From the NCBI GenBank assembly GCA_030692565.1, contig JAUYAO010000042.1:1-64000 (forward strand): DNA of 64,000 nt. The letters are read 5' to 3'. Below, in pieces: positions 1 to 8,860 of this stretch (positions are counted from its first letter, which is position 1; the number at the start of each line of letters is the position of its first letter). The position numbers and the translations under genes are program-made. This stretch comes from Nitrospira sp. (lineage in GTDB: Bacteria; Nitrospirota; Nitrospiria; Nitrospirales; Nitrospiraceae). The notes beneath the pieces were generated by a model. The model had not been told where the DNA came from. It worked only from the letters and a program-made list of their open reading frames with translations, and did no database searches.

Positions 1-141
1 AGCCCTCAAGGCCGCCATCCGGCACTACATCACGGTCACCAATACACCCCCCCCAAACCCTTCACATGGACGAAGACCGCCGACGAAATCCTGGCCAGCG
101 TGGCCCGATTTTGTCAGCGAACTTCGGAGACAGGACACTAG
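1..141 (+). pseudogene. IS630-family transposase, C-terminal remnant with a frameshift
   Basis: Two plus-strand frames join into the characteristic C-terminus of IS630-type (DDE) transposases. Frame 2 reads ALKAAIRHYITVTNT up to a run of eight C at 47-54. Frame 1 then reads KPFTWTKTADEILASVARF and stops with TAG at 139-141. The (N)PKPFxWTKxADEIL block is a hallmark of this family's tail. The rest of the element lies left of the window. The frame change sits exactly in the C8 run, so it is either a decay mutation or a homopolymer sequencing error. It marks an insertion-sequence boundary at the left edge of the polysaccharide locus. Confidence 0.7.
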
Positions 142-546
142 AGATAGCGGGGGACAACCCAGGAGGGAAGGAAGCCCGCACACCATCACAGAATCATCGA
201 CTCCCTGGCTCAGGAATAACCAGGCAAAGAAGTCATCGAACTGACACTAGCTATTGAGGAGCCCCAGCGTCATCTGGAGAGCAAAGATCCTCCCCCCTGA
301 AAAGCTCCAGCATGTTCTCTCCCCCCTACGCTTTCGCCCCCATAGGTACAACACACAGCTCAGCGCCCTCCTCAACGCTGATTGCTAACTGTTTGAAAAG
401 GCGCCACCTCCACTAATGCCTATACAATTCTCGAAGCACCTATACAAGGCATCTATCTTGCTCTAGCTCCACACGGTTACCATTCATCCACCGTGAGGTA
501 GATGGCTGACTTGCAGGGCGGTCGAGCAACACGGAGGCCCCTTACC
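142..546 (+). other. Intergenic leader between IS remnant and BACON protein
   Basis: About 400 bases without a convincing gene. It holds the presumed upstream region of the following secreted-protein gene, with a sigma-54-like element near 446-462 and an inverted hexamer pair ATGCCT (418-423) / AGGCAT (447-452) around it. The short open frame at 66-257 overlaps the transposase tail out of frame and looks fortuitous. I could not identify a clear IS630 terminal inverted repeat here. Confidence 0.5.
446..462 (+). promoter_or_regulatory. Possible sigma-54 (-24/-12) promoter
   Basis: The sequence AAGGCATCTATCTTGCT has the invariant GG-N10-GC spacing (GG at 448-449, GC at 460-461), with GGCA and TTGCT matching the RpoN consensus TGGCAC-N5-TTGCW except for the first T. 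It lies 85 bases upstream of the preferred start of the BACON protein, which suits a promoter with a leader. Exosortase/EPS regulons in several Gram-negative bacteria are driven by sigma-54 activators (PrsR type). Such a motif can also occur by chance. Confidence 0.4.
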
Positions 547-2673
547 ATGCACTCTTCAATGGAATCTTTGAGCGCCAAGATATTGAAACGGGTACTACTC
601 GGCATCAGCTTGGGCATCTCGATATCAATGGCCTATGAGATACCGACGATCTCCCATGCCGCCGCTATGACCCAAGAGAGCGCCCCATTGCAAACGCAGG
701 GGGCGTCGACGAAGGCGCTGTCCCCTACCGCAAAATCTTCATCGGCAGGATCACGAAAGTCGCATCGCCTGGTCCGCCGGCCGACCCCCTCGGGCAGCAG
801 CCAGGCCGGGGCGATTAGCGCGGCAACCCTGAATCAAGCGTCAGTGGCACCAGCCATCAACGCACTCCCTGCAAAGACGGCGTCCCCGGAGCCGGGAACA
901 ACCTCGACCAAGGAGGTAGTAGCAGATAGGCCGTCTTCTCCAGTCAGCTTCGCGGCCCCGATTGCTGGGCCGCTCGCACCCATGCAGCCTGCGCCGCTAG
1001 CCGCTGCGGCAGCATCCCCCTCCGCACTGATGGGAAACGCACAGCCATCGACCAGAGTCGCCGCGGCAGCTCCGTCCGGAGCCCGTGGACCAAGCCTTCC
1101 CGGCCGAATGCAGCGACTTCTGTCTGAGCTACCAGGGGCGGCGCAAATCGTGGCCTACCAAGAGGAAGACCCTGACCCGACAGTGGTTAGCCCCACACTC
1201 ACTCGCAATCCAAGCGTCTTATCATTTTCCGCCGTTCAGAACGGATCCAGTCCGGCAGCTCAGTCTCTCACCGTGACCAATACGGGACCGGGCACGCTGA
1301 CGTGGACCGCATCATCCAATAGCGCCTGGCTGACATTGAATAACAGCTCCTCGGCCTCGGGGACCAATCTCGGCTCGGTCAGTGTACGGGTGAATCCCGC
1401 CGGTCTATCGGTTGGAACTCATAGTGGCCTGATCACCATCGTCGGAGTCGGTGCGGGCAATTCCCCACAGATGGTCACGGTGAGCTTTGACGTCACCGCG
1501 GCTCCCACTCCCACCATCGGCTTAAGCGCGACAACCTTGTCGTTCTCGGCTGTCCAGGGAGGAAGCAATCCGGCCAACAAGACGATCTCCGTTTCCAACT
1601 CCGGGAGTGGAACGTTAAACTGGACGGCAACTGAAAATGCGAGCTGGCTCAGCCTAAGCCCTGCCTCAGGAACCGGATCCGGAACGATATCAGTCGCGGT
1701 CAATACGACTGGTTTATCCGTTGGCACTATCAGCACTCCCATTACGATTGCCGCTTCGGGAGCGACAAACACACCGCAGACCGTAACCGTCTCGCTCACC
1801 ATCACAGCAGCCGCTGTTCCTCCGGCAATAGGGGTCACTCCCGCAAGCTTGACCTTTACTGCGCAGCAGGGAGGTGGAAACCCGACGCCACAGTCACTGG
1901 CTGTGAGAAACACTGGTGGGGGAACCCTCATCTGGACGGTCAGCAATAGTGCGACGTGGCTATCGCATTCCCCAACCACCGGTACGGGAAATGGCACGGT
2001 GACGATTAGCCCGATCACCGGAGGTCTAGCTGCAGGCACCTATACCGGCGCGGTCACGCTCTACGCGACCGGGGCCGCAGCGGCCACCGTTCCAGTCACC
2101 TTCACGGTAACCGCTGCGCCGGCTCAACCAACCATCGGCATGAGCCCCACAAATCTTGCGTTTAATGCCACCGCCGGCGGGAACAACCCCTCGACACAGA
2201 ACATCGCCATTACCAATACCGGTACGGGAACCCTGACCTGGACCGTCACAGATAACGCTAACTGGCTGACTGCAACCCAATCGGGGAACTCAGTCGTGGC
2301 GGGCGTCAATATCGCGGGGCTCGCTGTGGGAAGCTATAGCGGCATCATTACCGTATCTGCATCCGGGGCTACAAATACCCCGCGAACGGTACCGGTGACA
2401 CTGACCATAGCGGCAGCTACACAACCGACGACCGGAACGGTTACACTGTCCTGGAATCCCAATAGCGAATCCGATCTCGCAGGGTATAAGGTGTATCGTG
2501 CAACCTCTTCAGGAGGATATGGCGCACCCATTGCCACGATACCGGCAGGATCAACCCAATACGTATCAAGCGGTCTGGCGAAAGGATTCACGTACTTTTT
2601 CGTGATCACAGCCTATGACCAGGCAGGAAACGAAAGCCCTTCTTCAAACGAAACAAGTAAGAGTGTCTATTAA
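547..2673 (+). CDS. Secreted protein with four BACON-like repeats and a C-terminal fibronectin type III domain
   Basis: The chosen start ATG 547 has GGAGG nine bases upstream and gives 708 aa; an in-frame ATG at 502 (723 aa) is the alternative. The N-terminus has a basic stretch and hydrophobic core (KRVLLGISLGISISMAYEI), a probable signal peptide or anchor. About 190 low-complexity Ala/Pro/Ser residues follow, then four tandem domains of about 100 aa starting near residues 219, 322, 427 and 528 (counted from ATG 547). Each has the BACON pattern LSFSAVQ, N(T/S)GxGTLxWT, WLxxxxxSG and VTVSxxxTAA. The last 80 residues form an FnIII domain (VTLSWNPNSESDLAGYKVYR). BACON/FnIII arrays usually mediate carbohydrate or surface attachment. 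A role as matrix protein or adhesin for the neighbouring polysaccharide is inferred. Confidence 0.85.
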   Translation: MHSSMESLSAKILKRVLLGISLGISISMAYEIPTISHAAAMTQESAPLQTQGASTKALSPTAKSSSAGSRKSHRLVRRPTPSGSSQAGAISAATLNQASVAPAINALPAKTASPEPGTTSTKEVVADRPSSPVSFAAPIAGPLAPMQPAPLAAAAASPSALMGNAQPSTRVAAAAPSGARGPSLPGRMQRLLSELPGAAQIVAYQEEDPDPTVVSPTLTRNPSVLSFSAVQNGSSPAAQSLTVTNTGPGTLTWTASSNSAWLTLNNSSSASGTNLGSVSVRVNPAGLSVGTHSGLITIVGVGAGNSPQMVTVSFDVTAAPTPTIGLSATTLSFSAVQGGSNPANKTISVSNSGSGTLNWTATENASWLSLSPASGTGSGTISVAVNTTGLSVGTISTPITIAASGATNTPQTVTVSLTITAAAVPPAIGVTPASLTFTAQQGGGNPTPQSLAVRNTGGGTLIWTVSNSATWLSHSPTTGTGNGTVTISPITGGLAAGTYTGAVTLYATGAAAATVPVTFTVTAAPAQPTIGMSPTNLAFNATAGGNNPSTQNIAITNTGTGTLTWTVTDNANWLTATQSGNSVVAGVNIAGLAVGSYSGIITVSASGATNTPRTVPVTLTIAAATQPTTGTVTLSWNPNSESDLAGYKVYRATSSGGYGAPIATIPAGSTQYVSSGLAKGFTYFFVITAYDQAGNESPSSNETSKSVY

Positions 2674-2761
2674 TAACCGTTCTGAGAGCCAGGTTAGGTG
2701 TGGTAGAACTTTCCATGTCTCTGGAGTGCTCGGACAAGTTTAACAAGTAAAGGAATGCCAC

Positions 2762-3658
2762 ATGAGCATGGAAAGTGTTCGTAGTACCCGATTTACAATT
2801 GCCGTGAGAGTCGCCCTCTTAGCCCTAAGCTGCCTTGTGCTAGCACCATCGTGGTCCAATGCGACTGTGTATTGGGATGATGAGTTGGAGCCTGGGAATA
2901 CAGGGTACCCCCTGGTCGGAGGAATGTCGTACTCCAGTAATCCTGTGTATAGCGGATCCTACTCGCTGAAGGAACATTTTTTGGGCAAAGGCATCCAAGG
3001 AGGCACCTTCACGGATCGCTACTTCGGAACAGCCACGGACAATCTCTGGTCACGCTACTATCTCTACCTTGACAACTTCGTCGTGGATGAAGCCGCAGGG
3101 ACAAAACTAATGTTACAGGGTTCAGAATGCTGCTATCCGAGCTTCTGGTGGATCATGCTCTTTGGAAAGGCCTCCCTAAGTGTTCAAGTGCAAGGCATCA
3201 AAGGAGGCACGGACACACTAAATATCTATGGCCCGACAATCCCACAAAACAGATGGGTTTGCATTGAAACGCATCTCAAGATAAGCAGCCCTGGCGTGCT
3301 GAATGGAGTAGTGGAAGCCTGGATTGATGGCGTACAGGGCATTGCTCGGTATGATGTCCAAATGCGAGATGCAGTTGCAAGCGGACGACATAGCCTCACC
3401 GAAAATCTTACATTTAATCGCCTCTATGTCCAGCACGGAGAGGGCGACTTATATATAGACAAATTAGCGTTTGGAGGCCAGCGCATTGGATGCTCGGGGA
3501 ACCCGCCACAAAGCAGCAGTCCCACCCCAGTAACTCAAACACCGCCCCCGGTTCAGCCGACCACGCCTCCAGTTCAAACACCGCCAGTCCAAGCTCCCAC
3601 CCCGGCGCAACCGACGCTTGTGCCACCACCGACTCCTCAAGGATTGATTTTCCGATAG
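2762..3658 (+). CDS. Secreted jelly-roll (polysaccharide lyase/LamG-like) protein, copy 1
   Basis: 298 aa; AAAGGA precedes ATG 2762 by seven bases. A signal peptide is visible (RVALLALSCLVLAPSWSNA, cleavage about residue 34), followed by YWDDELEPG. A beta-rich domain has a GIQGGTFTDRYF motif, LYLDNFV, NRWVCIETHLK, SPGVLNGVVEAWIDGV and LYIDKLAFGGQRIGC. This layout resembles concanavalin-like folds of heparin-lyase/alginate-lyase families and LamG lectins, but no lyase catalytic triad is evident. It ends in a Pro/Gln/Thr-rich tail of about 45 aa and then PPPTPQGLIFR, close to the tails of the next two paralogues. It probably acts outside the cell on, or bound to, polysaccharide. Exact enzymatic activity is unknown. 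Confidence 0.75.
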   Translation: MSMESVRSTRFTIAVRVALLALSCLVLAPSWSNATVYWDDELEPGNTGYPLVGGMSYSSNPVYSGSYSLKEHFLGKGIQGGTFTDRYFGTATDNLWSRYYLYLDNFVVDEAAGTKLMLQGSECCYPSFWWIMLFGKASLSVQVQGIKGGTDTLNIYGPTIPQNRWVCIETHLKISSPGVLNGVVEAWIDGVQGIARYDVQMRDAVASGRHSLTENLTFNRLYVQHGEGDLYIDKLAFGGQRIGCSGNPPQSSSPTPVTQTPPPVQPTTPPVQTPPVQAPTPAQPTLVPPPTPQGLIFR

Positions 3659-3672
3659 TGAGAGCGCGCACG

Positions 3673-4632
3673 ATGAGAAACGGAGCAATCAACCAGATGC
3701 CTGCCTCAAACCAGATGCTGCACTGCATCTGGTTCCCAACGATCATGGGAATGGCAATATCTTTCATGATGCTCCCGTCAACTGCCGGAGGCACAATTTT
3801 CTGGGAAGACAACTTCGATGACGGCGTTCTTAACGATACCTGGGACGTCTCAGCCTGCGGTCCTCCTGCCAGCTACCCTCAAGGATGCAATGCCCACATT
3901 TCCAACAAGCAAAGCGTTTCAGGATCAAACAGCCTGCTGTCCGAATACCACCCGACCAATCCTGAAATTCAAGGCGGGACATATTACGACAGAGGGTTCC
4001 CGCCTACCGATGATATTTGGATCAGGAACTGGTATCGCACTGGAGCAAATCCGCCTGGCACATCATTTAGGTATGCCAATGCGAATGAGCTCCCTATCTC
4101 CCCTGTTGAAAAAGTGGCATCTGGAGCAGGAGGGAAATACCATTACATTAAGGGCACAGGTCCGGGAAACCGCATCTCCGGGTTCTTCATCAATTTCTAC
4201 GGCGACCGCGCGCAAGGCTTTAGCCTCCAGAATCACTATGGACCCTGCCCAAGCACAAGATTTGGCCCCTATGATAGCTGCAACTACTACCCCAACCACG
4301 CAGCGGTACAACTCCAGGACAACACGTGGTATTGCGTCGAATATCATGTGAAACTAAACACGCCTGGACGAGACGACGGGATTATCGAGATGTTCGTGAA
4401 CGGAGTCTTATCAATGGGCCACTACGACATCTTGGCGAGAGGCCCAGCGCTCGTAAACGGCAACGGACCAGATTCGAAATTTGATCGTATAACGCATTAC
4501 ACACAGTACAATTCTGGATTGCGTTACACCGACGACCTTGCAGTCGGGAATACCAGAATTGGCTGCAACGGAGGCAACGGATTCGGCGATGCTCCCCCTC
4601 CGGCAATGCCACATGGACTGGCTGCCCAATGA
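3673..4632 (+). CDS. Secreted jelly-roll (polysaccharide lyase/LamG-like) protein, copy 2
   Basis: Reading from ATG 3673 gives 319 aa. The frame is open to 3490, inside the preceding gene, so that longer version is rejected. A GTG at 3658 overlapping the previous TAG stop is an alternative start that would couple translation. The signal peptide core is HCIWFPTIMGMAISFMM, then GGTIFWEDNFDDG. It shares with copy 1 EIQGGTYYDRGFPP, NTWYCVEYHVKLNTPG, IIEMFVNGVLSMGHYD and LRYTDDLAVGNTRIGC. Six to eight cysteines suggest an exported, disulfide-stabilised protein. The C-terminus PPPAMPHGLAAQ parallels the other copies. Function beyond carbohydrate interaction is not established. Confidence 0.75.
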   Translation: MRNGAINQMPASNQMLHCIWFPTIMGMAISFMMLPSTAGGTIFWEDNFDDGVLNDTWDVSACGPPASYPQGCNAHISNKQSVSGSNSLLSEYHPTNPEIQGGTYYDRGFPPTDDIWIRNWYRTGANPPGTSFRYANANELPISPVEKVASGAGGKYHYIKGTGPGNRISGFFINFYGDRAQGFSLQNHYGPCPSTRFGPYDSCNYYPNHAAVQLQDNTWYCVEYHVKLNTPGRDDGIIEMFVNGVLSMGHYDILARGPALVNGNGPDSKFDRITHYTQYNSGLRYTDDLAVGNTRIGCNGGNGFGDAPPPAMPHGLAAQ

Positions 4633-4777
4633 ATGATGGAAAAGGCGGAAGGTGCTGCGTTCTAGCAGCTCATTATCATCGCCTAACCTACATGCGGGAA
4701 ACGAATGGCGGGTTATAGCCGTGCGAACTATATGCGAGACAGAACTTACTCCCATGCAATTGAAAGGAGGACAGCTG

Positions 4778-5704
4778 ATGACCTCAATTAAGATGTTTCG
4801 TTACTTAGGAGTAGTTGCCGCGTCTTGGGTTCTTGGAACTTCGCCTGTGTATGCCACCACATTGATCTCAGAGGACTTTGAGGGCAGCGCGGCCTCCATC
4901 GCGGCACGTTGGCCTGGCCAAAGCTATTGTTGCTTCCCAAATTCCGGTGGGCCGTTTAATCTGGTCCCCTCGCCCGTCGCTGGGGGAGCACAGGCTCTTC
5001 GTTACAACTACACCGGCTCGCAGTACGACAACCCACCGCAAGGGGGCGGCAGTGCAGAATGGGACTACACCGATCAAACCCAGCGCGAGGTTTGGATTAC
5101 CTGGTACTCCTACATGGCACCAGGCTTCAAAACGGCAGGAGGCAATGGCGTCGGCGGGGTGGCAACAAAGGGCATCTATCAGTACATGAAGTCCCTATCG
5201 AACGGCCAAGTGAACGGCTGGGTGTTTCACTATTTCTACGGAGGCCGACAACTCACCCTCTCCGCACAAGGCATTAAGGATCACAAGGGACCCAACGGGC
5301 CTGGGACCGGCACAGCCATCCCCTATGATACCGAGAATATGTGGCAGAACGTGCAATCCTACGAGCAGCCGGACGGCCAGTGGGTAGGCTACGAGGCCCG
5401 TTTCAAACTGAATACGCCAGGACAAGCTGATGGCGCCTATCAACTCTATATCACGCCGCCCGGCAGTACGGCGTTTCTTGCGGCCAGCCACACGAATCGG
5501 GAGTTTGTTGATACCACTCCTGGTGGGCGAATGCCGTCAGATGCCCGATGGTACCGCACTAAGCTCTACCGACAGGATGGCCTAGGCTCAATGTACATTG
5601 ATAACCTCACCGTCACCACAACGCGGGTCGGTTTCAGCGGCGTGCCGCTTCCACCATCGGATACGACGCCCCCAGCGACGCCAAGTGGATTCACTGCCAG
5701 ATGA
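4778..5704 (+). CDS. Secreted jelly-roll (polysaccharide lyase/LamG-like) protein, copy 3
   Basis: ATG 4778 is chosen because a perfect AAAGGAGG sits seven bases upstream (4763-4770); it gives 308 aa. The longer open frame from 4652 lacks a ribosome site. The signal peptide is YLGVVAASWVLGTSPVYA, followed by TTLISEDFEGSAASIAARW. The family core is present: REVWITWYSYMAPG, LTLSAQGIKDHKG, QWVGYEARFKLNTPGQADG, YQLYITPPG and MYIDNLTVTTTRVGFSG. The tail DTTPPATPSGFTAR resembles the linker that normally opens a fibronectin III domain, but the protein stops there. It lies at the end of the plus-strand group and converges with the minus-strand polysaccharide genes. Confidence 0.75.
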   Translation: MTSIKMFRYLGVVAASWVLGTSPVYATTLISEDFEGSAASIAARWPGQSYCCFPNSGGPFNLVPSPVAGGAQALRYNYTGSQYDNPPQGGGSAEWDYTDQTQREVWITWYSYMAPGFKTAGGNGVGGVATKGIYQYMKSLSNGQVNGWVFHYFYGGRQLTLSAQGIKDHKGPNGPGTGTAIPYDTENMWQNVQSYEQPDGQWVGYEARFKLNTPGQADGAYQLYITPPGSTAFLAASHTNREFVDTTPGGRMPSDARWYRTKLYRQDGLGSMYIDNLTVTTTRVGFSGVPLPPSDTTPPATPSGFTAR

Positions 5705-5797
5705 GCATCTATAGGCCCTCAAACCCTCTTAGATTGGGGGAAAAGAAATCTTCTGGCAGTTCGGGTGACAGATGTCCGTGCGCTAATTTGATGCCCA

Positions 5798-6856
5798 CTA
5801 AAACCGCTCCAGCCCACCTGGTAGCGCAGCTGCAACGGTTCGGGGTTCGCCGAACAGACGGTGAGCATGTGGCACCTTCATTAGCAATCGGGTAATCCAG
5901 ATGGAACACACCAAAGTCCCAATAACCACGAGCAGGTAGCACCACAAGCCCGTATTATCAAAAACTAAAGCGGAGGCAACGGACATTCCTTTTAACACCA
6001 CCGGCTGGTGTACCAGGTAGATGCCCATCGTAGAGCATCCAATCCCACCCAGAGCCCTGCTGCGATCCCCAATTGCCAAAAGCAACAAGTAGAAACCACA
6101 CAAATAGGAGTACTGAGTCAGGGATGGCGAACTATATTCTCCGTAGTAGAGAACTACCAAGATGGCCAGGACGGTAACTGCCAAGACTTTTGCGTGCCTG
6201 GATAGCCATGGATTGGAGGCGTATAGCGCACAACCCAGAAGATAATATTGCAGCCCCCAGACCGCGTGCAAAAGTGGATCCTGTCCACCACCCCAGTTGG
6301 CCTTGATCTGGAATCCAGCTACCGTCATGCCATTCGTGTGACTCCAAAGTACACTTAAGCCAAACGCCGCAACGAGAGTGACCATCGGCGACAGACCTTG
6401 GACATATTTCGTGAGGAAAGAAAGCGATCGAACAAAAAAGAGGGAAAGCAGGAAATACAGCTGTACCGCAGGAGCACCCACCCAGATAGCGCCCAGCAGA
6501 TATATTAGATCTCGCCCCAGAACAATTTGATCCGGGGGATGACCGAAGTACTCATATGCCAGCCTTGCCATGAGATACAGCAAGCTGAAAAGTAGCCACG
6601 GCACAACCAAACGTCTCGCACTCTGCTGCATATAATCCCGATAATCTAACTTTCCAGTGTGCTCGAGCCTATGAGCAAAAAGATATCCATCGACTAGAAA
6701 GAAGATCGGGACCGCGACCTGAAACCAGTATACGATCGTCGATTGAACCCCGGGGGAAAGCTGGCTGTAGCCCAACGCATGCTGCCCTATGACCATGACA
6801 ATAGCTATTGCGCGGAGGGAATCCAAAAACTGGATTCTGCTTTTAGAGGGCGGCAT
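5798..6856 (-). CDS. Membrane acyltransferase family 3 (OatA/NodX type)
   Basis: 352 aa. The N-terminal RIQFLDSLRAIAIVMVIGQHA carries the typical R/D...RA...V..H start of acyltransferase-3 (PF01757) proteins, with the conserved His at about residue 26. About ten hydrophobic segments follow (for example VPIFFLVDGYLFAHRL, LLFSLLYLMARLAYEYF, VVIGTLVCSIWITRLL). These integral inner-membrane enzymes move acetyl or other acyl groups onto exported sugars. It is the last gene of the long minus-strand cluster, 59 bases after the amidotransferase gene. Its substrate is presumably a residue of this locus's polymer. No extracellular SGNH domain is fused to it. Confidence 0.85.
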   Translation of the reverse strand: MPPSKSRIQFLDSLRAIAIVMVIGQHALGYSQLSPGVQSTIVYWFQVAVPIFFLVDGYLFAHRLEHTGKLDYRDYMQQSARRLVVPWLLFSLLYLMARLAYEYFGHPPDQIVLGRDLIYLLGAIWVGAPAVQLYFLLSLFFVRSLSFLTKYVQGLSPMVTLVAAFGLSVLWSHTNGMTVAGFQIKANWGGGQDPLLHAVWGLQYYLLGCALYASNPWLSRHAKVLAVTVLAILVVLYYGEYSSPSLTQYSYLCGFYLLLLAIGDRSRALGGIGCSTMGIYLVHQPVVLKGMSVASALVFDNTGLWCYLLVVIGTLVCSIWITRLLMKVPHAHRLFGEPRTVAAALPGGLERF

Positions 6857-6915
6857 AGGCCTCAGGCCTTTTCAGGTCGGATTCGTAGTCGCAGAAGATC
6901 GTGCATAGAACTCCT

Positions 6916-8832
6916 TCACACGTTAGTAGCTGAAGGACTCCTATTCATGTAGGTCTTAAACCAGAGTACGAAAACTAATATGGCCCATAGCTGCGTTTCA
7001 AAGTTTCTCTCGCCTCGATCATGCTCTTCAAGCATGCGACGAACCGTCACACCATTGAACAGCCCTATTCCCTTAAGGGACGACGGCGACAGATGCTCCC
7101 CAAGGAGGTCACGCAAGGGCCCGCGCAGCCACTTATCCAGTGGGATCGAGAACCCTTGCTTCCTTCGATTGAGAATTGAACGAGGCAGCACACCTTCTAA
7201 CGACTTGATGAGAATATGCTTCTTCTCCCACCCCTTCAACTTCAGTCCCGAGGGAATTGTCGAGACGAATTCGACAAGCTTGTGGTCAAGAAAAGGCACT
7301 CGCACTTCCAACGAATGCCACATGCTCAAGCGGTCCGCCTTACGCAACTCGTCATCGGGCAAATAGGTCTCCATGTCCGTGAGAAGAATCCATTCGAGCG
7401 GATCCCGGCATTGTTCGACCTTATGCATCGCAAGCTCTGCAGTAGTTACGTTGGCTTTTCTCAGCTCACTCAAGAAATCTTGACTGAAAAGACCTGCCTT
7501 GTCCGGCTCCGTAAACGCCGAGAGGTACTGCTGGTACCGCTCTGGCAAGGGCAGAGACGCGCCATCCACAAATCGCTTCATCCGATCAATCCAGAGCCCA
7601 GCCATATCCCACTGTGGGAGCGAATGAATCAGCGCTCGGAGACTATGCCTGAGCACGCCGGGCAATCGCTGGTAGGAGTTCGCTGCAAGGGCACCGCGAT
7701 ATCGCTCATACCCGGCAAAGAGCTCATCCCCTCCGATCCCGGACATTGCTACCGTCACCCACTGCCTGGCCGCCTGACACACGAGGTAGTTGGGAATCAT
7801 CGAGGAGTCCGCAAACGGCTCATCAAACGCCTCAAGCATCAAGGGAAGAATTGACTCGACTTGCGTCTGGGGATTGTCGTAAACGCACTCTGAATGGTCC
7901 GTCTTAAACAGATCAGCAACCGTTCTCGCATAGGGGCGCTCGTCGGCTCCTGGCTGCCCCTCTCCAAACCCCACGGTAAACGTCTTCACATTTCCCGGAC
8001 AGATCTTGGCCATCAACGCAACGATGGCACTGGAATCGACGCCTCCGCTCAAAAATGAACCGAGCGGCACCTCGCTCACCAGGTGCAAACGCACCGCTTC
8101 TTCCAGATGATGCAGCAGACCTTCACGATAATAGTCGACCGATTTATTGTGATCTGTAGAAAACTTGAGCTGCCAGTATCGCCGCGTCGTCAGCTCCCCG
8201 TTCCTCCATACCGCGGTATGTCCTGGAGGCAACTCTGCGATGCCCCGATAGATCGTATGCGGCCCTGGCACGTACTTAAAAGTGAAGAAGTCTGAGACAG
8301 ACTGGGGATCCATCTGCCGTTCGTAGCGATCGACTGCGAGCAGGCACTTCAGCTCAGACCCGAAATAGAGATCTCGCCCGTCCTGCCAATAATACAGCGG
8401 CTTGATCCCGAAGCGATCTCTGGCAAGCAAGAGCTTTTTTTGGCGCAGATCCCAAAGAGCAATCGCAAACATGCCACGCAAATGCGTGACATAATCTTCA
8501 CCGAAGTCTTCATATAAATGGACAATACATTCCGTATCCGAATGACTGGTCAGGACATGCCCGCGCTTTAGGAGCCCCTCGCGAAGCTCTTTGTAATTGT
8601 AAATCTCTCCGTTGAAGACAACCGCCACCGTGCGATCTTCGTTAAAGACCGGCTGGCGGCCGCTGTTGACGTCGATGATCGCCAGTCGGCGCATGCCTAA
8701 CCCGACCTGCCCGTCGAAGAAGAAACCGTCGTCGTCAGGACCGCGCCGCCGGATCAGCGCGCACATCCGACGGACCAATTGCTGATCGATCCGTCCGAGC
8801 TCTGCATGAACACTGCCGACAATGCCGCACAT
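6916..8832 (-). CDS. Asparagine synthase-type amidotransferase (glutamine-hydrolysing), copy 1
   Basis: 638 aa, full length for the AsnB family. The N-terminal Ntn glutaminase domain begins MCGIVGSVH with catalytic Cys2 and has RRGPDD and NGEIYNY. The ATP-pyrophosphatase loop SGGVDSS is at 262-268. In exosortase A/EPS loci this family (XrtA-associated amidotransferase, related to WbpS of O-antigen loci) is thought to amidate sugar carboxylates rather than make free asparagine. Two dehydrogenases in this window that make uronic acids fit that role. It is one of two AsnB-type genes in the locus; the other is at 42034-44004. Confidence 0.88.
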   Translation of the reverse strand: MCGIVGSVHAELGRIDQQLVRRMCALIRRRGPDDDGFFFDGQVGLGMRRLAIIDVNSGRQPVFNEDRTVAVVFNGEIYNYKELREGLLKRGHVLTSHSDTECIVHLYEDFGEDYVTHLRGMFAIALWDLRQKKLLLARDRFGIKPLYYWQDGRDLYFGSELKCLLAVDRYERQMDPQSVSDFFTFKYVPGPHTIYRGIAELPPGHTAVWRNGELTTRRYWQLKFSTDHNKSVDYYREGLLHHLEEAVRLHLVSEVPLGSFLSGGVDSSAIVALMAKICPGNVKTFTVGFGEGQPGADERPYARTVADLFKTDHSECVYDNPQTQVESILPLMLEAFDEPFADSSMIPNYLVCQAARQWVTVAMSGIGGDELFAGYERYRGALAANSYQRLPGVLRHSLRALIHSLPQWDMAGLWIDRMKRFVDGASLPLPERYQQYLSAFTEPDKAGLFSQDFLSELRKANVTTAELAMHKVEQCRDPLEWILLTDMETYLPDDELRKADRLSMWHSLEVRVPFLDHKLVEFVSTIPSGLKLKGWEKKHILIKSLEGVLPRSILNRRKQGFSIPLDKWLRGPLRDLLGEHLSPSSLKGIGLFNGVTVRRMLEEHDRGERNFETQLWAILVFVLWFKTYMNRSPSATNV

Positions 8833-8860
8833 ATCAGATGTATTCTCCCCTTCGGAAGTC

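Noticed and set aside
1419-2039. Minus-strand 206-codon frame within the BACON protein
   Set aside because: The plus-strand repeats are clearly conserved between domains; the antisense frame only mirrors this repetition.
1200-2430. Tandem DNA repeat or CRISPR-like array
   Set aside because: The periodicity of about 310 bases reflects repeated BACON protein domains with diverged DNA, not short direct repeats with spacers. No CRISPR array is present anywhere in the window.
3490-3672. Longer N-terminus for jelly-roll copy 2
   Set aside because: It would overlap 169 bases of the preceding gene in another frame and would bury the signal peptide; ATG 3673 (or GTG 3658) fits better.
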